The notes beneath the pieces were generated by a model. It was not told the DNA's origin. It was given only the letters and a program-made list of their open reading frames with translations, and searched no databases. A DNA stretch of 59,046 nt from Eubacterium sp. MSJ-21 (GTDB taxonomy: Bacteria > Bacillota > Clostridia > Lachnospirales > Lachnospiraceae), in assembly GCF_018918185.1 (NCBI RefSeq), contig NZ_JAHLPZ010000013.1, positions 1 through 59,046 on the forward strand, written 5' to 3'. Position 1 is the first letter of the stretch. The number at the start of each line of letters is the position of its first letter. Positions 18,138-27,422 of this stretch are shown here, in pieces. The position numbers were made by a program, and so were the translations under genes.

Positions 18138-18210
18138 TGGGCCGCCGGGGGCTCGAACCCCGCACACCCTGATTAAGAGTCAGGTGCTCTACCAAATGAG
18201 CTAGCGGCCC
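18138..18210 (-). tRNA. tRNA-Lys (CTT)
   Basis: 73-base cloverleaf read on the minus strand: acceptor GGGCCGC pairing with GCGGCCC, D-arm GCTC/GAGC, anticodon loop CTCTTAA giving anticodon CTT, T-arm CGGGG TTCGAGC CCCCG, discriminator A. CCA is not encoded. Confidence 0.97.
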
Positions 18211-18256
18211 GTAGTGAATGTTTACTTACCTTGTGTTCTTCATCAGAACAATATGG

Positions 18257-18285
18257 AGTATACAACATTCATTTACAAAATGCAA
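18257..18285 (-). promoter_or_regulatory. Promoter of tRNA-Lys
   Basis: On the minus strand, TTGCAT (18285-18280) and TATACT (18262-18257) are 17 bases apart and 47 bases upstream of the tRNA. Confidence 0.55.
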
Positions 18286-18559
18286 GCTTTTTTTCACATT
18301 TTTTTCAAATTTTTTTGTGAATACTCAAAAAGCCTTTATTTCCTTAGCTTTTTGCATGCACTGATCGTTTCTAAATGGTTCAAAATACAGCAGACCGCAT
18401 GAATATTACGTCCCAGATTCATCAATTTCCGGTTCAGGCAACGATTCGAGTACACTGCATTTGTAAGCTTGAATCCGCATTTTTTTCTTCCCATAAGAGA
18501 CTCCGGCAGGTATCTTACTACCATAGTATGCACCGAAATCTCTTTTTTTACACATTTTC
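18286..18559. other. AT-rich spacer without a supportable gene
   Basis: T-rich runs at 18287-18315 bracketed by TTCACA / TGTGAA could form a weak hairpin. Short open frames on both strands have no ribosome binding site and no recognisable protein, so I see no gene here. Confidence 0.5.
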
Positions 18560-19207
18560 TTATTTCTTTTTTGGAGGCTTGATTACCATACGACAGATTG
18601 GATTTCCCATTGCAGAAAATTTCTCTTCGTATTCCGTCATGACATTGCCTTCCACATATTCACTGTGATGCAGATCAAAAGTATAATTTACCATCTCCCA
18701 GCCGGCAAGCGATACCTGCTCCAGCGAAAAATCAAACAGTGGACGGTTGTCTGTCTTGAATGTCAGTCCCCCATCTTCCGCCAAAAAATTAACATATCTA
18801 TTTAAAAACTGTACCGATGTCAGACGTCTCCTCGCATGACGATCCTTCGGCCACGGATCCGAGAAATTCAGATAGATATAATCTACCTCCCCTTTCTCAA
18901 ATACATTTTCGATTGCCTCTGCATCCATCCGGATAAATACCAGATTCGGAAGCTGCTCCATTGTCTGTTTCTCGATTGCACGTACCAATACGCTGGAATA
19001 TTTCTCTATACCAATATAATTAATCTCTGGATGCAGCTTCGCCATATCTATAATAAAACGTCCTTTTCCCATTCCAACTTCTATATGAATCGGATTTTCA
19101 TTGCCGAAAAATGCATGCCATTTTCCTTTCATCGTTTCTTCTTCATGCACGACAAAATCATTTGCAGCAATCATTTCTCTGGAGCCTTTTACATTTCGTA
19201 ATCTCAT
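18560..19207 (-). CDS. trmB: tRNA (guanine-N7-)-methyltransferase
   Basis: 215 residues from ATG 19207, with GAGG about 8 bases upstream; an earlier ATG at 19225 lacks such a site. It methylates G46 of tRNA using SAM. Motifs: HIEVGMGKGRFI (SAM loop, about residues 41-52), IGIEKYSSVL, and the catalytic stretch YLNFSDPWPKDRHARRRL (about 113-130), diagnostic of the family. C-terminal YVEGNVMTEYEEKF is also typical. It is divergent from the carboxypeptidase gene. Confidence 0.97.
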   Translation of the reverse strand: MRLRNVKGSREMIAANDFVVHEEETMKGKWHAFFGNENPIHIEVGMGKGRFIIDMAKLHPEINYIGIEKYSSVLVRAIEKQTMEQLPNLVFIRMDAEAIENVFEKGEVDYIYLNFSDPWPKDRHARRRLTSVQFLNRYVNFLAEDGGLTFKTDNRPLFDFSLEQVSLAGWEMVNYTFDLHHSEYVEGNVMTEYEEKFSAMGNPICRMVIKPPKKK

Positions 19208-19357
19208 TTTTTGTACCTCATCCATCTATAATGTTATATATTAACATTTATTTCAATTTTTCACAAGAATGTTGCATTTTATCTCTTGTTTTTTTTCCTG
19301 TTTTATAAGATAATTAAAGAGATAATGTCAACCTGTTATAATAAAGGATACTATAAC

Positions 19358-20746
19358 ATGATGAAAGCAATAAAAAAAATTATTTCCTATATAATGATAC
19401 TCACACTTCTCCTTGGAATCAGTGTTCCATGTGAAGCAGCACAGACTGGCAACACGGTAACAGCAACGACTTCCGACGCCACTACCGTTGGAGGATTTCC
19501 GCAGATTACTTCTACCTCCGCCATCGTCATCGATGCACAATCCGGTCAGATTATCTATGAGAAAAACTCACATACACGTCAATATCCCGCCAGCATTACC
19601 AAAATCCTTACCGCCTATCTGGCAATTACCAACGGCGATTTAAACGCTACGATTACTATGAGTGATGAGGCTGTCTGGGGCATTGACCGTAACAGCTCTC
19701 ATATTGCACTGGATGTTGGAGAACAGATCAGTATGTCAGATGCACTGTATGCAGTTATGCTTATGTCTGCTAACGAAGCAGCCTGGGCCATCGCAGAACA
19801 GGTTTCCGGTTCACTTGAAAACTTTGTTCAGCTTATGAACGACACAGCCCGAAGCCTTGGATGTAAAGATACCCATTTTACAAACGCCAATGGGCTGCAC
19901 GACCCGGAACATTATACAACTGCATATGATATGGCACTGATCACAAAACAGGCACTTACAAGCAAAACGTTTTGTGAGTATGCTTCAGAGACTTATCATG
20001 AGATTCCTCCAACAAACAAAAATAGTGAAACCCGCTATCTCACGCAGGGAAACCGTATGATGCTCAGCAACTCCGAATATTATTATTCTGCATGTCAGGG
20101 CGGAAAAACCGGATACACAGATGATGCAGGCGGTACACTGGTTATATGGGCAGAAAAAAATGATATGCAGTTAATCTGTGTCACCATGGGAGCCCCGGAT
20201 AATGGTACAAATTATAATGATACCATTACACTATTGAATTATATTTATAACAACTTTTCTAATACTACTTTATTGTCCGATTATGAATTTGACGCAGAGG
20301 AAGCCACAAAGGCACAGGATTTTCTAAATAATTATTATGGCTGTGAGAATCTTGGAACCATGCATTTATCCGTGGATAACAACCAGCCTTTTATCCTTGC
20401 AAACAATGCTGATCGAGAACAGTTACAGATGGACTTTGTTCCGTCCGCAGATCGGTTGGAGGAAGGCTATATTGGAACTTTGGAAATTTCCTATGAAGGT
20501 TCGGTCTGCCTTACACTTCCGGTCAGTTATTCCGGCTATGTCAATTCTAACGATGAAGTTGCCGTATCAGAGGCTTACAAAAACGGGGGCATCCGTCCTG
20601 CATTATTAAAAGAGAAAAAAAGCTATGTGAAATATATAATTATCGGATTTATTGTTTTAGGTATTCTTGCGCTATTTATCTATGCCAATGTATACGAACC
20701 ACGTAAACGGAAAAACAGACGAAAACCGCGTTCCCGCAGAAGATAG
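19358..20746 (+). CDS. D-alanyl-D-alanine carboxypeptidase, PBP5-like (S11)
   Basis: About 462 residues; two adjacent ATGs (19358 and 19361) follow AAAGGATAC. A signal peptide ends near residue 27 (SVPCEA). The SxxK motif with the catalytic Ser is SITK at about residues 79-82, SxN is SAN at about 140, and KTG is in GGKTGYTDDAGG near 249. It trims the terminal D-Ala from peptidoglycan stem peptides. After the C-terminal domain a membrane segment (YIIIGFIVLGILALFIYANVY) and a very basic tail follow, so the protein is a type I membrane protein instead of the usual amphipathic-helix anchor. The next gene begins 32 bases on. Confidence 0.93.
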   Translation: MMKAIKKIISYIMILTLLLGISVPCEAAQTGNTVTATTSDATTVGGFPQITSTSAIVIDAQSGQIIYEKNSHTRQYPASITKILTAYLAITNGDLNATITMSDEAVWGIDRNSSHIALDVGEQISMSDALYAVMLMSANEAAWAIAEQVSGSLENFVQLMNDTARSLGCKDTHFTNANGLHDPEHYTTAYDMALITKQALTSKTFCEYASETYHEIPPTNKNSETRYLTQGNRMMLSNSEYYYSACQGGKTGYTDDAGGTLVIWAEKNDMQLICVTMGAPDNGTNYNDTITLLNYIYNNFSNTTLLSDYEFDAEEATKAQDFLNNYYGCENLGTMHLSVDNNQPFILANNADREQLQMDFVPSADRLEEGYIGTLEISYEGSVCLTLPVSYSGYVNSNDEVAVSEAYKNGGIRPALLKEKKSYVKYIIIGFIVLGILALFIYANVYEPRKRKNRRKPRSRRR

Positions 20747-20778
20747 GGAACCTGTGTTAGAAAAAGGGGACTTCAAGT

Positions 20779-21903
20779 ATGGAAGAATCAAAAGAAAATT
20801 TTAAAAAGATCAAATCCGCAAATCAAATGATGCTGGATTATTTCAACAAATCCTTCCTATCCCAATTGGAAGATATTCAGAATCTAAAAACGCAGATTTT
20901 TGAGATTGATATCAAAATAGACGAACTGGATAAGACCAAAGATATCTATGCATTCAAAACGAATTCGAGAAAAAGTGTTTTTTCTCCTGTTACCAATGAT
21001 GGTATCGATACTGAACGCAACAAGATCATTCAGGAACAGATCAAGGATCTTCAGTCTGTAAAAGAAACATTAACTTTAAAGCTTCGAAGCATGGAGTTAC
21101 AGTTAAACAAACTCCGTCAATACCTTGAAGCATTAAATAATGCCGAAGATGCACTCTCTTCTTTTGAACCCCGTTATACAACCGATGATCCGGACCATAC
21201 CGATCATTATGGTTTTACATTTCTTCAGGACGATGCAAAGGAAGATATCTCCTCTCATGGCTATAATATTTTAATGCTGGATGCATATGACCGGGCACTT
21301 ACCCAGACGATTTTAGATAAACAGATCAAGACAGGCCTGGAAGCAATGGAAAATAAACTGGATATGATCAATTATCTGATTGGTACAGATGTCGGTCGTG
21401 CAAAATTAACCTTGCAGGAAATTATCCATAATACAAAACAGATGTCCCGTGCTGTGGATGAAATTGCAGAAAACTTAAACAGTTTTTCTTCTTCGGATAA
21501 ACCCTTAAAGGAACAGCTGGAATCATACTTAAATGAATTTAAACAGAAAAATCCAAAACTTCAAATCACTGCATCCGTCGAGACACCAGATCCGAACATC
21601 AGCTATCATCCAGTGTTCAACATTAACTTCATGCGTCTCATTGCAATATTTTTTGATAACATTGCATTACATGCAGATGCATCTAATGTATCCGTACAAG
21701 CCAGTCTGACACCAAATATGGCAGAGGTGATTCTGACGGATAATGGTGTCGGCATTAAAGACACATACATGGAGGACAGTCCTTGGTACAGCAGTCTGCA
21801 CAAAGCAAAAGAAATCCTGTATATGCTCTGTGGCAAGCTGGACATCTCCGGGGATGTCATGTCTGGAACCACAGTGAAATTCAGCTTCCCGATTCAACAA
21901 TAA
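20779..21903 (+). CDS. Cytosolic coiled-coil protein with GHKL ATPase-like domain
   Basis: 374 residues, no membrane segment. The N-terminal half is coiled coil (about residues 25-125, for example LRSMELQLNKLRQYLEAL). Residues 190-235 form a helical stretch, and the C-terminus has a GHKL fold signature: FFDNIALHADA in the N-box position (about 295) and DNGVGIKD in the G1 position (about 325), ending in SGTTVKFSFP. It looks like a DegS-type sensor kinase; a phospho-acceptor His is not certain (HNTKQ is a candidate). It lies between the carboxypeptidase gene and argS, with no response regulator next to it. Confidence 0.72.
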   Translation: MEESKENFKKIKSANQMMLDYFNKSFLSQLEDIQNLKTQIFEIDIKIDELDKTKDIYAFKTNSRKSVFSPVTNDGIDTERNKIIQEQIKDLQSVKETLTLKLRSMELQLNKLRQYLEALNNAEDALSSFEPRYTTDDPDHTDHYGFTFLQDDAKEDISSHGYNILMLDAYDRALTQTILDKQIKTGLEAMENKLDMINYLIGTDVGRAKLTLQEIIHNTKQMSRAVDEIAENLNSFSSSDKPLKEQLESYLNEFKQKNPKLQITASVETPDPNISYHPVFNINFMRLIAIFFDNIALHADASNVSVQASLTPNMAEVILTDNGVGIKDTYMEDSPWYSSLHKAKEILYMLCGKLDISGDVMSGTTVKFSFPIQQ

Positions 21904-21934
21904 AAGCAAACAACATTAAAGGAGTTTATATATT

Positions 21935-23626
21935 ATGAAAAACAAAATTGTAGAACTGATTGCTGCAAACGTCGAAGGATTAACTGCAGCAGAAATTGCA
22001 GACCTGATTGAGATTCCACCAAAACCGGAGCTCGGTGATTTTGCATTTCCCTGCTTTCGCCTTGCCAAGACAATGCGCAAAGCTCCACAGATGATTGCCA
22101 ACGATATCAAGGAAGCAATCGGAGATGTGGATTTTCTGCAGGAGATTCAGGTACAGGGTGCATACCTGAACTTCTTCGTAAAAAAGAACTTATTTATTGA
22201 AACAATGGTAACTGCTTCCATGGCAGATGATTTTGGATGCTCTACCGAAGGAAACGGACAGACAATCTGTATCGATTATTCTTCTCCAAACGTAGCAAAG
22301 AATTTCCACGTTGGACATCTTCGTACAACGATCATCGGAAACTCTCTGTATAAAATCTACTCCAAGCTTGGATATAAGGTTGTTCGTATCAACCACCTCG
22401 GTGACTGGGGTACGCAGTTTGGTAAACTGATCGTCGCATACAAAGCATGGGGAAGCGAAGAAGCTGTCAAGAAGGACGGCGTTGCAGAACTGATGAAGCT
22501 TTACGTGAAGTTCCATGAGGAAGCAGAAAAGAATCCAGAACTAAACGATGAGGCACGTGCATGGTTCGCAAAGATGGAACATGGTGATGAGGAAGCCTTG
22601 AGAATCTGGCAGTGGTTCAAAGATATCAGTCTGATTGAATACAAGCGTACTTATGATTTACTTGGCATGGACTTTGACTACTATCTTGGTGAAAGCTTCT
22701 ACCGTGATAAAACTGACGATGTTGTAAAACGACTGACTGACGCAAATCTGCTGACAGAGAGCGAAGGTGCTAAGATCGTAAACTTAGACGCTTATGATAT
22801 GGCTCCATGTCTGATCCTGAAGAACGATGGCAGCTCTATCTACGCAACACGTGATATTGCAGCAATCTTCTATCGGAAGGAAACATACAACTTTGTAAAA
22901 TGTCTGTATGTAACCGGACAGGAACAGAAACTTCACTTCAAGCAGGTATTCAAGGTTGTGGAATTGCTTGGAAATGAATGGGCAAAGGATCAATTGGTTC
23001 ATATTCCTTATGGACTTGTCAGCCTGGAAGGTGCCAAGCTTTCCACACGTAGCGGAAATATTATTTATGCCGAGGATATTCTCCTCGAAGCGATTGCGAA
23101 AATCAAAGAGATCATCAACGAGAAGAATCCGGATCTTCCGGATAAGGATGAAACTGCGAAAAAGATTGGTGTTGGTGCTGTATTGTTTAACGACCTTTAT
23201 AACCAGCGTATCAAGGATGTTTCCTTCAAATGGGAAAAACTCCTGAACTTCGATGGTGAGACTGGTCCATATGTACAGTACACACACGCAAGATGTTGCA
23301 GTATCTTAAAGAAGCTGGATGGATTTACACCATCTGCGGATATCGATTACAGTGTATTAACAGACGTAGAAGCAATGGAATTACTGAAAGAGATTAACCG
23401 ATTCCCGAAGGTTGTCAAGGACGCTTCTGAGCGTTATGAGCCTTCTGCCGTTGCCAGATTCGCAGTCGATGTTGCACAGGCATTCAACAAATTCTACAAT
23501 GCATGCCGTATCCACGTAGAAGAAGAGAATGTACGTAACGCGCGTGCTACACTGGTTTATATCACAAAGAAGACAATTAAGGATGCAATGGAATTACTTG
23601 GTATTGATTGCCCAGAGCAGATGTAA
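21935..23626 (+). CDS. argS: Arginyl-tRNA synthetase
   Basis: 563 residues, normal for bacterial ArgRS. It charges tRNA-Arg. The N-terminal tRNA-recognition domain (about residues 1-100) is followed by SSPNVAKNFHVGHLRTT containing the HIGH-like HVGH. The class I KMSK-equivalent is in GAKLSTRSGNI, and the C-terminal DALR anticodon domain ends at EEENVRNARATL. GGAG precedes the ATG. A good terminator follows the gene. Confidence 0.98.
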   Translation: MKNKIVELIAANVEGLTAAEIADLIEIPPKPELGDFAFPCFRLAKTMRKAPQMIANDIKEAIGDVDFLQEIQVQGAYLNFFVKKNLFIETMVTASMADDFGCSTEGNGQTICIDYSSPNVAKNFHVGHLRTTIIGNSLYKIYSKLGYKVVRINHLGDWGTQFGKLIVAYKAWGSEEAVKKDGVAELMKLYVKFHEEAEKNPELNDEARAWFAKMEHGDEEALRIWQWFKDISLIEYKRTYDLLGMDFDYYLGESFYRDKTDDVVKRLTDANLLTESEGAKIVNLDAYDMAPCLILKNDGSSIYATRDIAAIFYRKETYNFVKCLYVTGQEQKLHFKQVFKVVELLGNEWAKDQLVHIPYGLVSLEGAKLSTRSGNIIYAEDILLEAIAKIKEIINEKNPDLPDKDETAKKIGVGAVLFNDLYNQRIKDVSFKWEKLLNFDGETGPYVQYTHARCCSILKKLDGFTPSADIDYSVLTDVEAMELLKEINRFPKVVKDASERYEPSAVARFAVDVAQAFNKFYNACRIHVEEENVRNARATLVYITKKTIKDAMELLGIDCPEQM

Positions 23627-23683
23627 TTGATATGTATTATCCTTTAAGATAGAATCTGATATACATTTACTAAAAAATTAAGT

Positions 23684-23716
23684 AAGTCGGATGATTTAAT
23701 CATCCGGCTTATTTTT
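23684..23716 (+). terminator. Terminator of argS
   Basis: Stem AAGTCGGATGA / TCATCCGGCTT with one mismatch around a 5-base loop, then a T run. It follows the argS stop by about 58 bases. Confidence 0.88.
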
Positions 23717-23819
23717 ATGATGTTGTCATATATGCATATACTTATTTTTTAACCTTCACTAACCTCACTATATTGTATTTTTAATTTATTAGATACAATA
23801 TATATGATTTCATCCGAAG

Positions 23820-23928
23820 TTATCAACAATTTTTGTTTTTAGAATCAATTTTTATCCACAATTATGTGTATAAGTTAGTGGATATTATATACTTTTCCAC
23901 AATTATTATTGTTTATATGTGTGGATAA
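23820..23928. other. Cluster of DnaA boxes
   Basis: Two perfect TTATCCACA boxes in opposite orientation lie at 23852-23860 (+) and 23920-23928 (-). One-mismatch boxes lie at 23820-23828 and 23893-23901. Flanking DNA is very AT-rich. Confidence 0.75.
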
Positions 23929-23932
23929 CCAG

Positions 23933-23948
23933 TGTTTCACGTGAAACA
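23933..23948. promoter_or_regulatory. parS site 1
   Basis: Exact TGTTTCACGTGAAACA palindrome, the Firmicute ParB/Spo0J binding site. It lies 5 bases from a perfect DnaA box. Confidence 0.97.
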
Positions 23949-24062
23949 TTTCGAAACACATCTATTGGAATCAGTTTTGTTTTAATTTTACTCTATTCCG
24001 TTGCTCTTTATATCTATAATATTTTTTATAATCTTCTGTCGCAATTATGATATATGTTTAAA

Positions 24063-24078
24063 TGTTTCACGTGAAACA
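24063..24078. promoter_or_regulatory. parS site 2
   Basis: Exact TGTTTCACGTGAAACA. Confidence 0.97.
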
Positions 24079-24172
24079 TTCGAGGTGAAATTTATTTTTA
24101 ACTTTATAAAACAATTAATAGTTATGGATATGATATTTAGAAAATGCATTGTTTTCTAATTATATAATATGA

Positions 24173-24188
24173 TGTTTCACGTGAAACA
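24173..24188. promoter_or_regulatory. parS site 3
   Basis: Exact TGTTTCACGTGAAACA. Confidence 0.97.
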
Positions 24189-24406
24189 TATTGATAATTT
24201 CAAATTAAGACTTCTCTATATTATTGAATTGATTATAATTTATAATTAGGTACGAATATTGGTTGTAATATAATTTTGAATATTCGAATATAAATTATAA
24301 AATTATTGGTTATTAAATTAATTATTAATTATCAGATGCTGATAACTTTCTCAAACCATATATTATAGATATTATCTTCATAGTATGTGACATATGCTAC
24401 AGTCTA

Positions 24407-24422
24407 TGTTTCACGTGAAACA
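24407..24422. promoter_or_regulatory. parS site 4
   Basis: Exact TGTTTCACGTGAAACA. Confidence 0.97.
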
Positions 24423-24663
24423 TCATATATTCAATTTTTTCAACCATTATGTCTATACTAATTTTAATTTTTATATCTGAATATTCTCAATCATTTACCC
24501 CTATCAAATAATATTTCATTTTTATAAATTATCTCTATAACATTAGAATTCAATTAGTCATATATATTACTCTAATTATTTATTATCAAATCTATTATTG
24601 CAGGTTCACTTATAATTACTTAAACATTGAATTACATCATCATATATTATAATCTGGCAAGCA

Positions 24664-24679
24664 TGTTTCACGTGAAACA
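24664..24679. promoter_or_regulatory. parS site 5
   Basis: Exact TGTTTCACGTGAAACA. Confidence 0.97.
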
Positions 24680-24790
24680 TATCGCATATTCATTTGTTGA
24701 ATACTATATACATCTACATCTAAAATGAATAGCATATGTAATAACATTCTTTCAATTTAATATCAAATATATTTTTTAAGAATATTTTAA

Positions 24791-24806
24791 TGTTTCACGT
24801 GAAACA
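24791..24806. promoter_or_regulatory. parS site 6
   Basis: Exact TGTTTCACGTGAAACA, about 200 bases before the parA start. Confidence 0.97.
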
Positions 24807-24974
24807 TTAAAATATTTATAATAACAAATATTTATTTTGCGAGTTTTCACTTAATTTCTATATGAATTTCTTTTATTTTCCATACATATTGTAATAATCA
24901 AGCATACATATCTATATATTGTACACCTGCAACAAATTTACCCATATTTTGATATAGCGAAACATGTCAGGTAG

Positions 24975-24983
24975 TGCTATAAT
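24975..24983 (+). promoter_or_regulatory. Extended -10 promoter of parAB
   Basis: TGCTATAAT forms an extended -10 element 24 bases before the parA ATG; no good -35 is present at 17 bases. Confidence 0.6.
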
Positions 24984-25006
24984 ATCTATTATATGTGGAG
25001 GTTTTT

Positions 25007-25792
25007 ATGGGTAGAATCATTGCAGTCGCCAACCAGAAGGGTGGCGTAGGAAAAACAACAACATCAATCAATCTTGCAGCATGTCTGGCAGAAAAGGGTA
25101 AGAAAGTTTTGGCTGTCGACATGGATCCACAGGGCAATCTGACAAGTGGCCTTGGTATTGATAAGAATACCTTGGAATACACCATTTATCATGCCATGAG
25201 TGGAGAGATTAACATTGGAGAGTGTATGATCGTTCATCCACTTCCTCATGAACTGGATTTAAGTGTCCTGCCTGCAAATCGGGATCTGGCAGGTGCGGAG
25301 GTCGAATTGGTCGATGTCGAAGATCCACAGCATATACTAAAAAACCTGCTAAAAAGCGTAAAGAAAAAATATGATTTTATTATTATTGATTGTCCACCGG
25401 CTCTCGGTATGTTGACAATCAATTCCATGACTGCAGCAGACACTGTCTTAGTACCAATCCAGTGTGAATTTTTTGCTTTGGACGGTCTCTCGCAGCTCAT
25501 TTACACGATCAATCTGATTAAAAAAAAGCTAAACAAATCCCTCGAAATCGAAGGTGTTGTGTTTACAATGTATGACGCACGTACGAATCTGTCTTTGGAG
25601 GTCGTAGAAAACGTCAAAAATAATTTGGATCAGTTTATATATAAAACTATTATTCCGAGAAATGTACGGTTAGCAGAAGCACCTAGTTTTGGGCTTCCTA
25701 TCAACCTGTATGACAGCCGGTCATCCGGTGCGCAGGGATACCGGGATCTCGCAGACGAAGTAATCAATAATAAACTATACGCAAAATTATAA
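25007..25792 (+). CDS. parA: Chromosome partitioning ATPase ParA (Soj)
   Basis: 261 residues from ATG 25007, with GGAGG 4 bases upstream. Deviant Walker A KGGVGKTTTS starts at residue 11; IIIDCPPALG and the downstream TVLVPIQCEF are further ParA motifs. It binds DNA as an ATP dimer and, with ParB, segregates the origin and regulates DnaA. The gene is followed by parB 26 bases later, and six parS sites are directly upstream. Confidence 0.98.
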   Translation: MGRIIAVANQKGGVGKTTTSINLAACLAEKGKKVLAVDMDPQGNLTSGLGIDKNTLEYTIYHAMSGEINIGECMIVHPLPHELDLSVLPANRDLAGAEVELVDVEDPQHILKNLLKSVKKKYDFIIIDCPPALGMLTINSMTAADTVLVPIQCEFFALDGLSQLIYTINLIKKKLNKSLEIEGVVFTMYDARTNLSLEVVENVKNNLDQFIYKTIIPRNVRLAEAPSFGLPINLYDSRSSGAQGYRDLADEVINNKLYAKL

Positions 25793-25818
25793 AAACACCT
25801 ATTTGGGAGGAGAACGCT

Positions 25819-26739
25819 ATGGCACCAAAGCGAGGATTAGGTCGTGGACTAAGTAATTTAATTCCGACAGACGATACAACCGAAGATGTCAGTTCAAAGA
25901 CATCCAAGCAACAAAAAACCAACACAGTTGCGAAAACAGAGGTTGTGAAAAAAACAGAACAGACATTAAATATCAACCGAATTGAACCGAACAAGAATCA
26001 GCCAAGAAAAGAGTTCAACGAAGATGCATTGCAGGAGCTTGCAGATTCGATCAAACAGTTTGGTGTGATTGAGCCATTGGTCGTAGTCAAGCGCAAAGGT
26101 TACTATGAACTGATTGCCGGCGAGCGCCGTTGGAGAGCAGCCCGGTTAGCTGGTCTGAAAGAAGTTCCGGTTGTCATCAAAGATTACGATGATCAGCAGA
26201 TTGTTGAAATTGCATTGATTGAGAATATCCAGCGTGAGGACTTAAATCCGATTGAAGAAGCACATGCTTACGAACGGTTGATTCAGGAATTCAACTTAAC
26301 ACAGGATGAGGTTGCGGAACGTGTATCAAAGAGTCGTACAACCGTGACAAACGCACTCCGGCTTCTGAAGCTGACAGAAAAGGTTCAGCAGATGCTGATT
26401 GATGATATGCTTTCAACCGGACATGTTCGTGCATTAATCACAATCACAGATCCACAGTTACAGTATGAGACAGCAATGTATATATTTGACAAGAAGCTTT
26501 CCGTGCGTGAGACAGAGAGCTACGTCAAGAAATTATTAAATAAAAAGCCTAAGGAAAAGACATCCGAAAAAGAAGATCCGGAACTTTCCTTCCTATATAA
26601 AGCGATTGAAAACCGCTTAAAGGAATCCCTTGGTACAAAGACAACCATCAAAGCAAAGACTAAGGATTCTGGAAAGATTGAAATTGAATATTATTCACAG
26701 GAAGATTTAGAGCGCATTACACAGTTGCTCGCACAATAA
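25819..26739 (+). CDS. parB: Chromosome partitioning protein ParB (Spo0J)
   Basis: 306 residues. The N-terminal PKRGLGRGLSNLIP motif that stimulates ParA, the CTP-binding GERRWRAARLAGL motif (about residues 95-107), ENIQREDLNPIEEA, and the helix-turn-helix region (VAERVSKSRTTVTNALRLLKL) are all present, followed by a C-terminal dimerisation domain. It binds parS, spreads as a CTP clamp and loads SMC. GGGAGG precedes the start. Confidence 0.98.
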   Translation: MAPKRGLGRGLSNLIPTDDTTEDVSSKTSKQQKTNTVAKTEVVKKTEQTLNINRIEPNKNQPRKEFNEDALQELADSIKQFGVIEPLVVVKRKGYYELIAGERRWRAARLAGLKEVPVVIKDYDDQQIVEIALIENIQREDLNPIEEAHAYERLIQEFNLTQDEVAERVSKSRTTVTNALRLLKLTEKVQQMLIDDMLSTGHVRALITITDPQLQYETAMYIFDKKLSVRETESYVKKLLNKKPKEKTSEKEDPELSFLYKAIENRLKESLGTKTTIKAKTKDSGKIEIEYYSQEDLERITQLLAQ

Positions 26740-26760
26740 AATCGAAAAGAGGAAAACTTC

Positions 26761-27327
26761 ATGGAAGAGGCTAAGATATTTGGTATGAAAATGTCTTCTG
26801 CTGTCACAATCCTTTGTATTCTGGTTGTTTTACTCATAATTCTAATCATTTTTATCATTCATAAGATGAATGTAATGGCTAGAAAATATGAGATGCTTAT
26901 GAGTGGAAAAAAAGGTGCAGATCTGGAGAAGATTATTCGTATTCGTTTTAAAGAGATGGATCAAGTCAAGGCAAACGCCAGACGTGTGACGAAAGAACAC
27001 CGGCATATCAAGAAACACCTGTCCTCATGTATCAGCAAATATGCACTTGTCAAATATGATGCATTTGACAAGATGGCTGGAAAACTAAGCTTTGTCATTG
27101 CATTATTAAATGATGAGAACTCCGGTATTTTGTTGAACTCGATGCATTCGCGGGAAGGTTGTTTTACCTATGCGAAGGAAATCGTAAACGGCGAATCCTA
27201 TATTCAGCTTTCATCGGAAGAAAAGGAAGCATTGGAGCAGGCAAAGACCGTAGAGGAAGAGATTCAGGATATGACGAAGGAAGCAGAATTTGAAGATGCT
27301 GATGGTAATCTGAATTTTGATACATAA
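26761..27327 (+). CDS. DUF4446 family membrane protein
   Basis: 188 residues. One N-terminal membrane segment (about residues 14-38), then a cytoplasmic part with MSGKKGADLEKIIRIRF and a conserved core VKYDAFDKMAGKLSFVIALL plus LNSMHSREGCFTYAKEI. This fits DUF4446, which commonly follows parB in Clostridia. It starts 21 bases after parB, so it belongs to the par operon. Function unknown; a membrane link to segregation is an inference from context. Confidence 0.85.
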   Translation: MEEAKIFGMKMSSAVTILCILVVLLIILIIFIIHKMNVMARKYEMLMSGKKGADLEKIIRIRFKEMDQVKANARRVTKEHRHIKKHLSSCISKYALVKYDAFDKMAGKLSFVIALLNDENSGILLNSMHSREGCFTYAKEIVNGESYIQLSSEEKEALEQAKTVEEEIQDMTKEAEFEDADGNLNFDT

Positions 27328-27422
27328 TTAGATTACAATATTATATGGATACAAAAAATTTGATATCATTTTTTTTACAAATATTTTAAACTACTATTAT
27401 AAATTAAGAAAGGACGACAATT

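Larger units (their letters stand above)
23627..25006. other. 1.38-kb AT-rich centromere-like region upstream of parA
   Basis: No gene is visible. The region holds the argS terminator, a cluster of DnaA boxes (23820-23928), six perfect parS sites spread over 0.87 kb, long A/T runs, and the parA promoter. This composition fits an origin-proximal ParB-loading and origin-like region. Confidence 0.8.

Noticed and set aside
18286-18559. Short frames on both strands between tRNA-Lys and trmB.
   Set aside because: No ribosome binding site, no recognisable protein and strong base-composition bias.
23933-24806. The repeated 16-bp palindromes could be a CRISPR or transposon array.
   Set aside because: Spacing is irregular (about 95-240 bases), the motif equals the known parS site, and parA and parB follow.
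27328-27422. A T-box riboswitch ahead of serS.
   Set aside because: The gap is 95 bases and AT-rich, without specifier stem, T-box motif or terminator.
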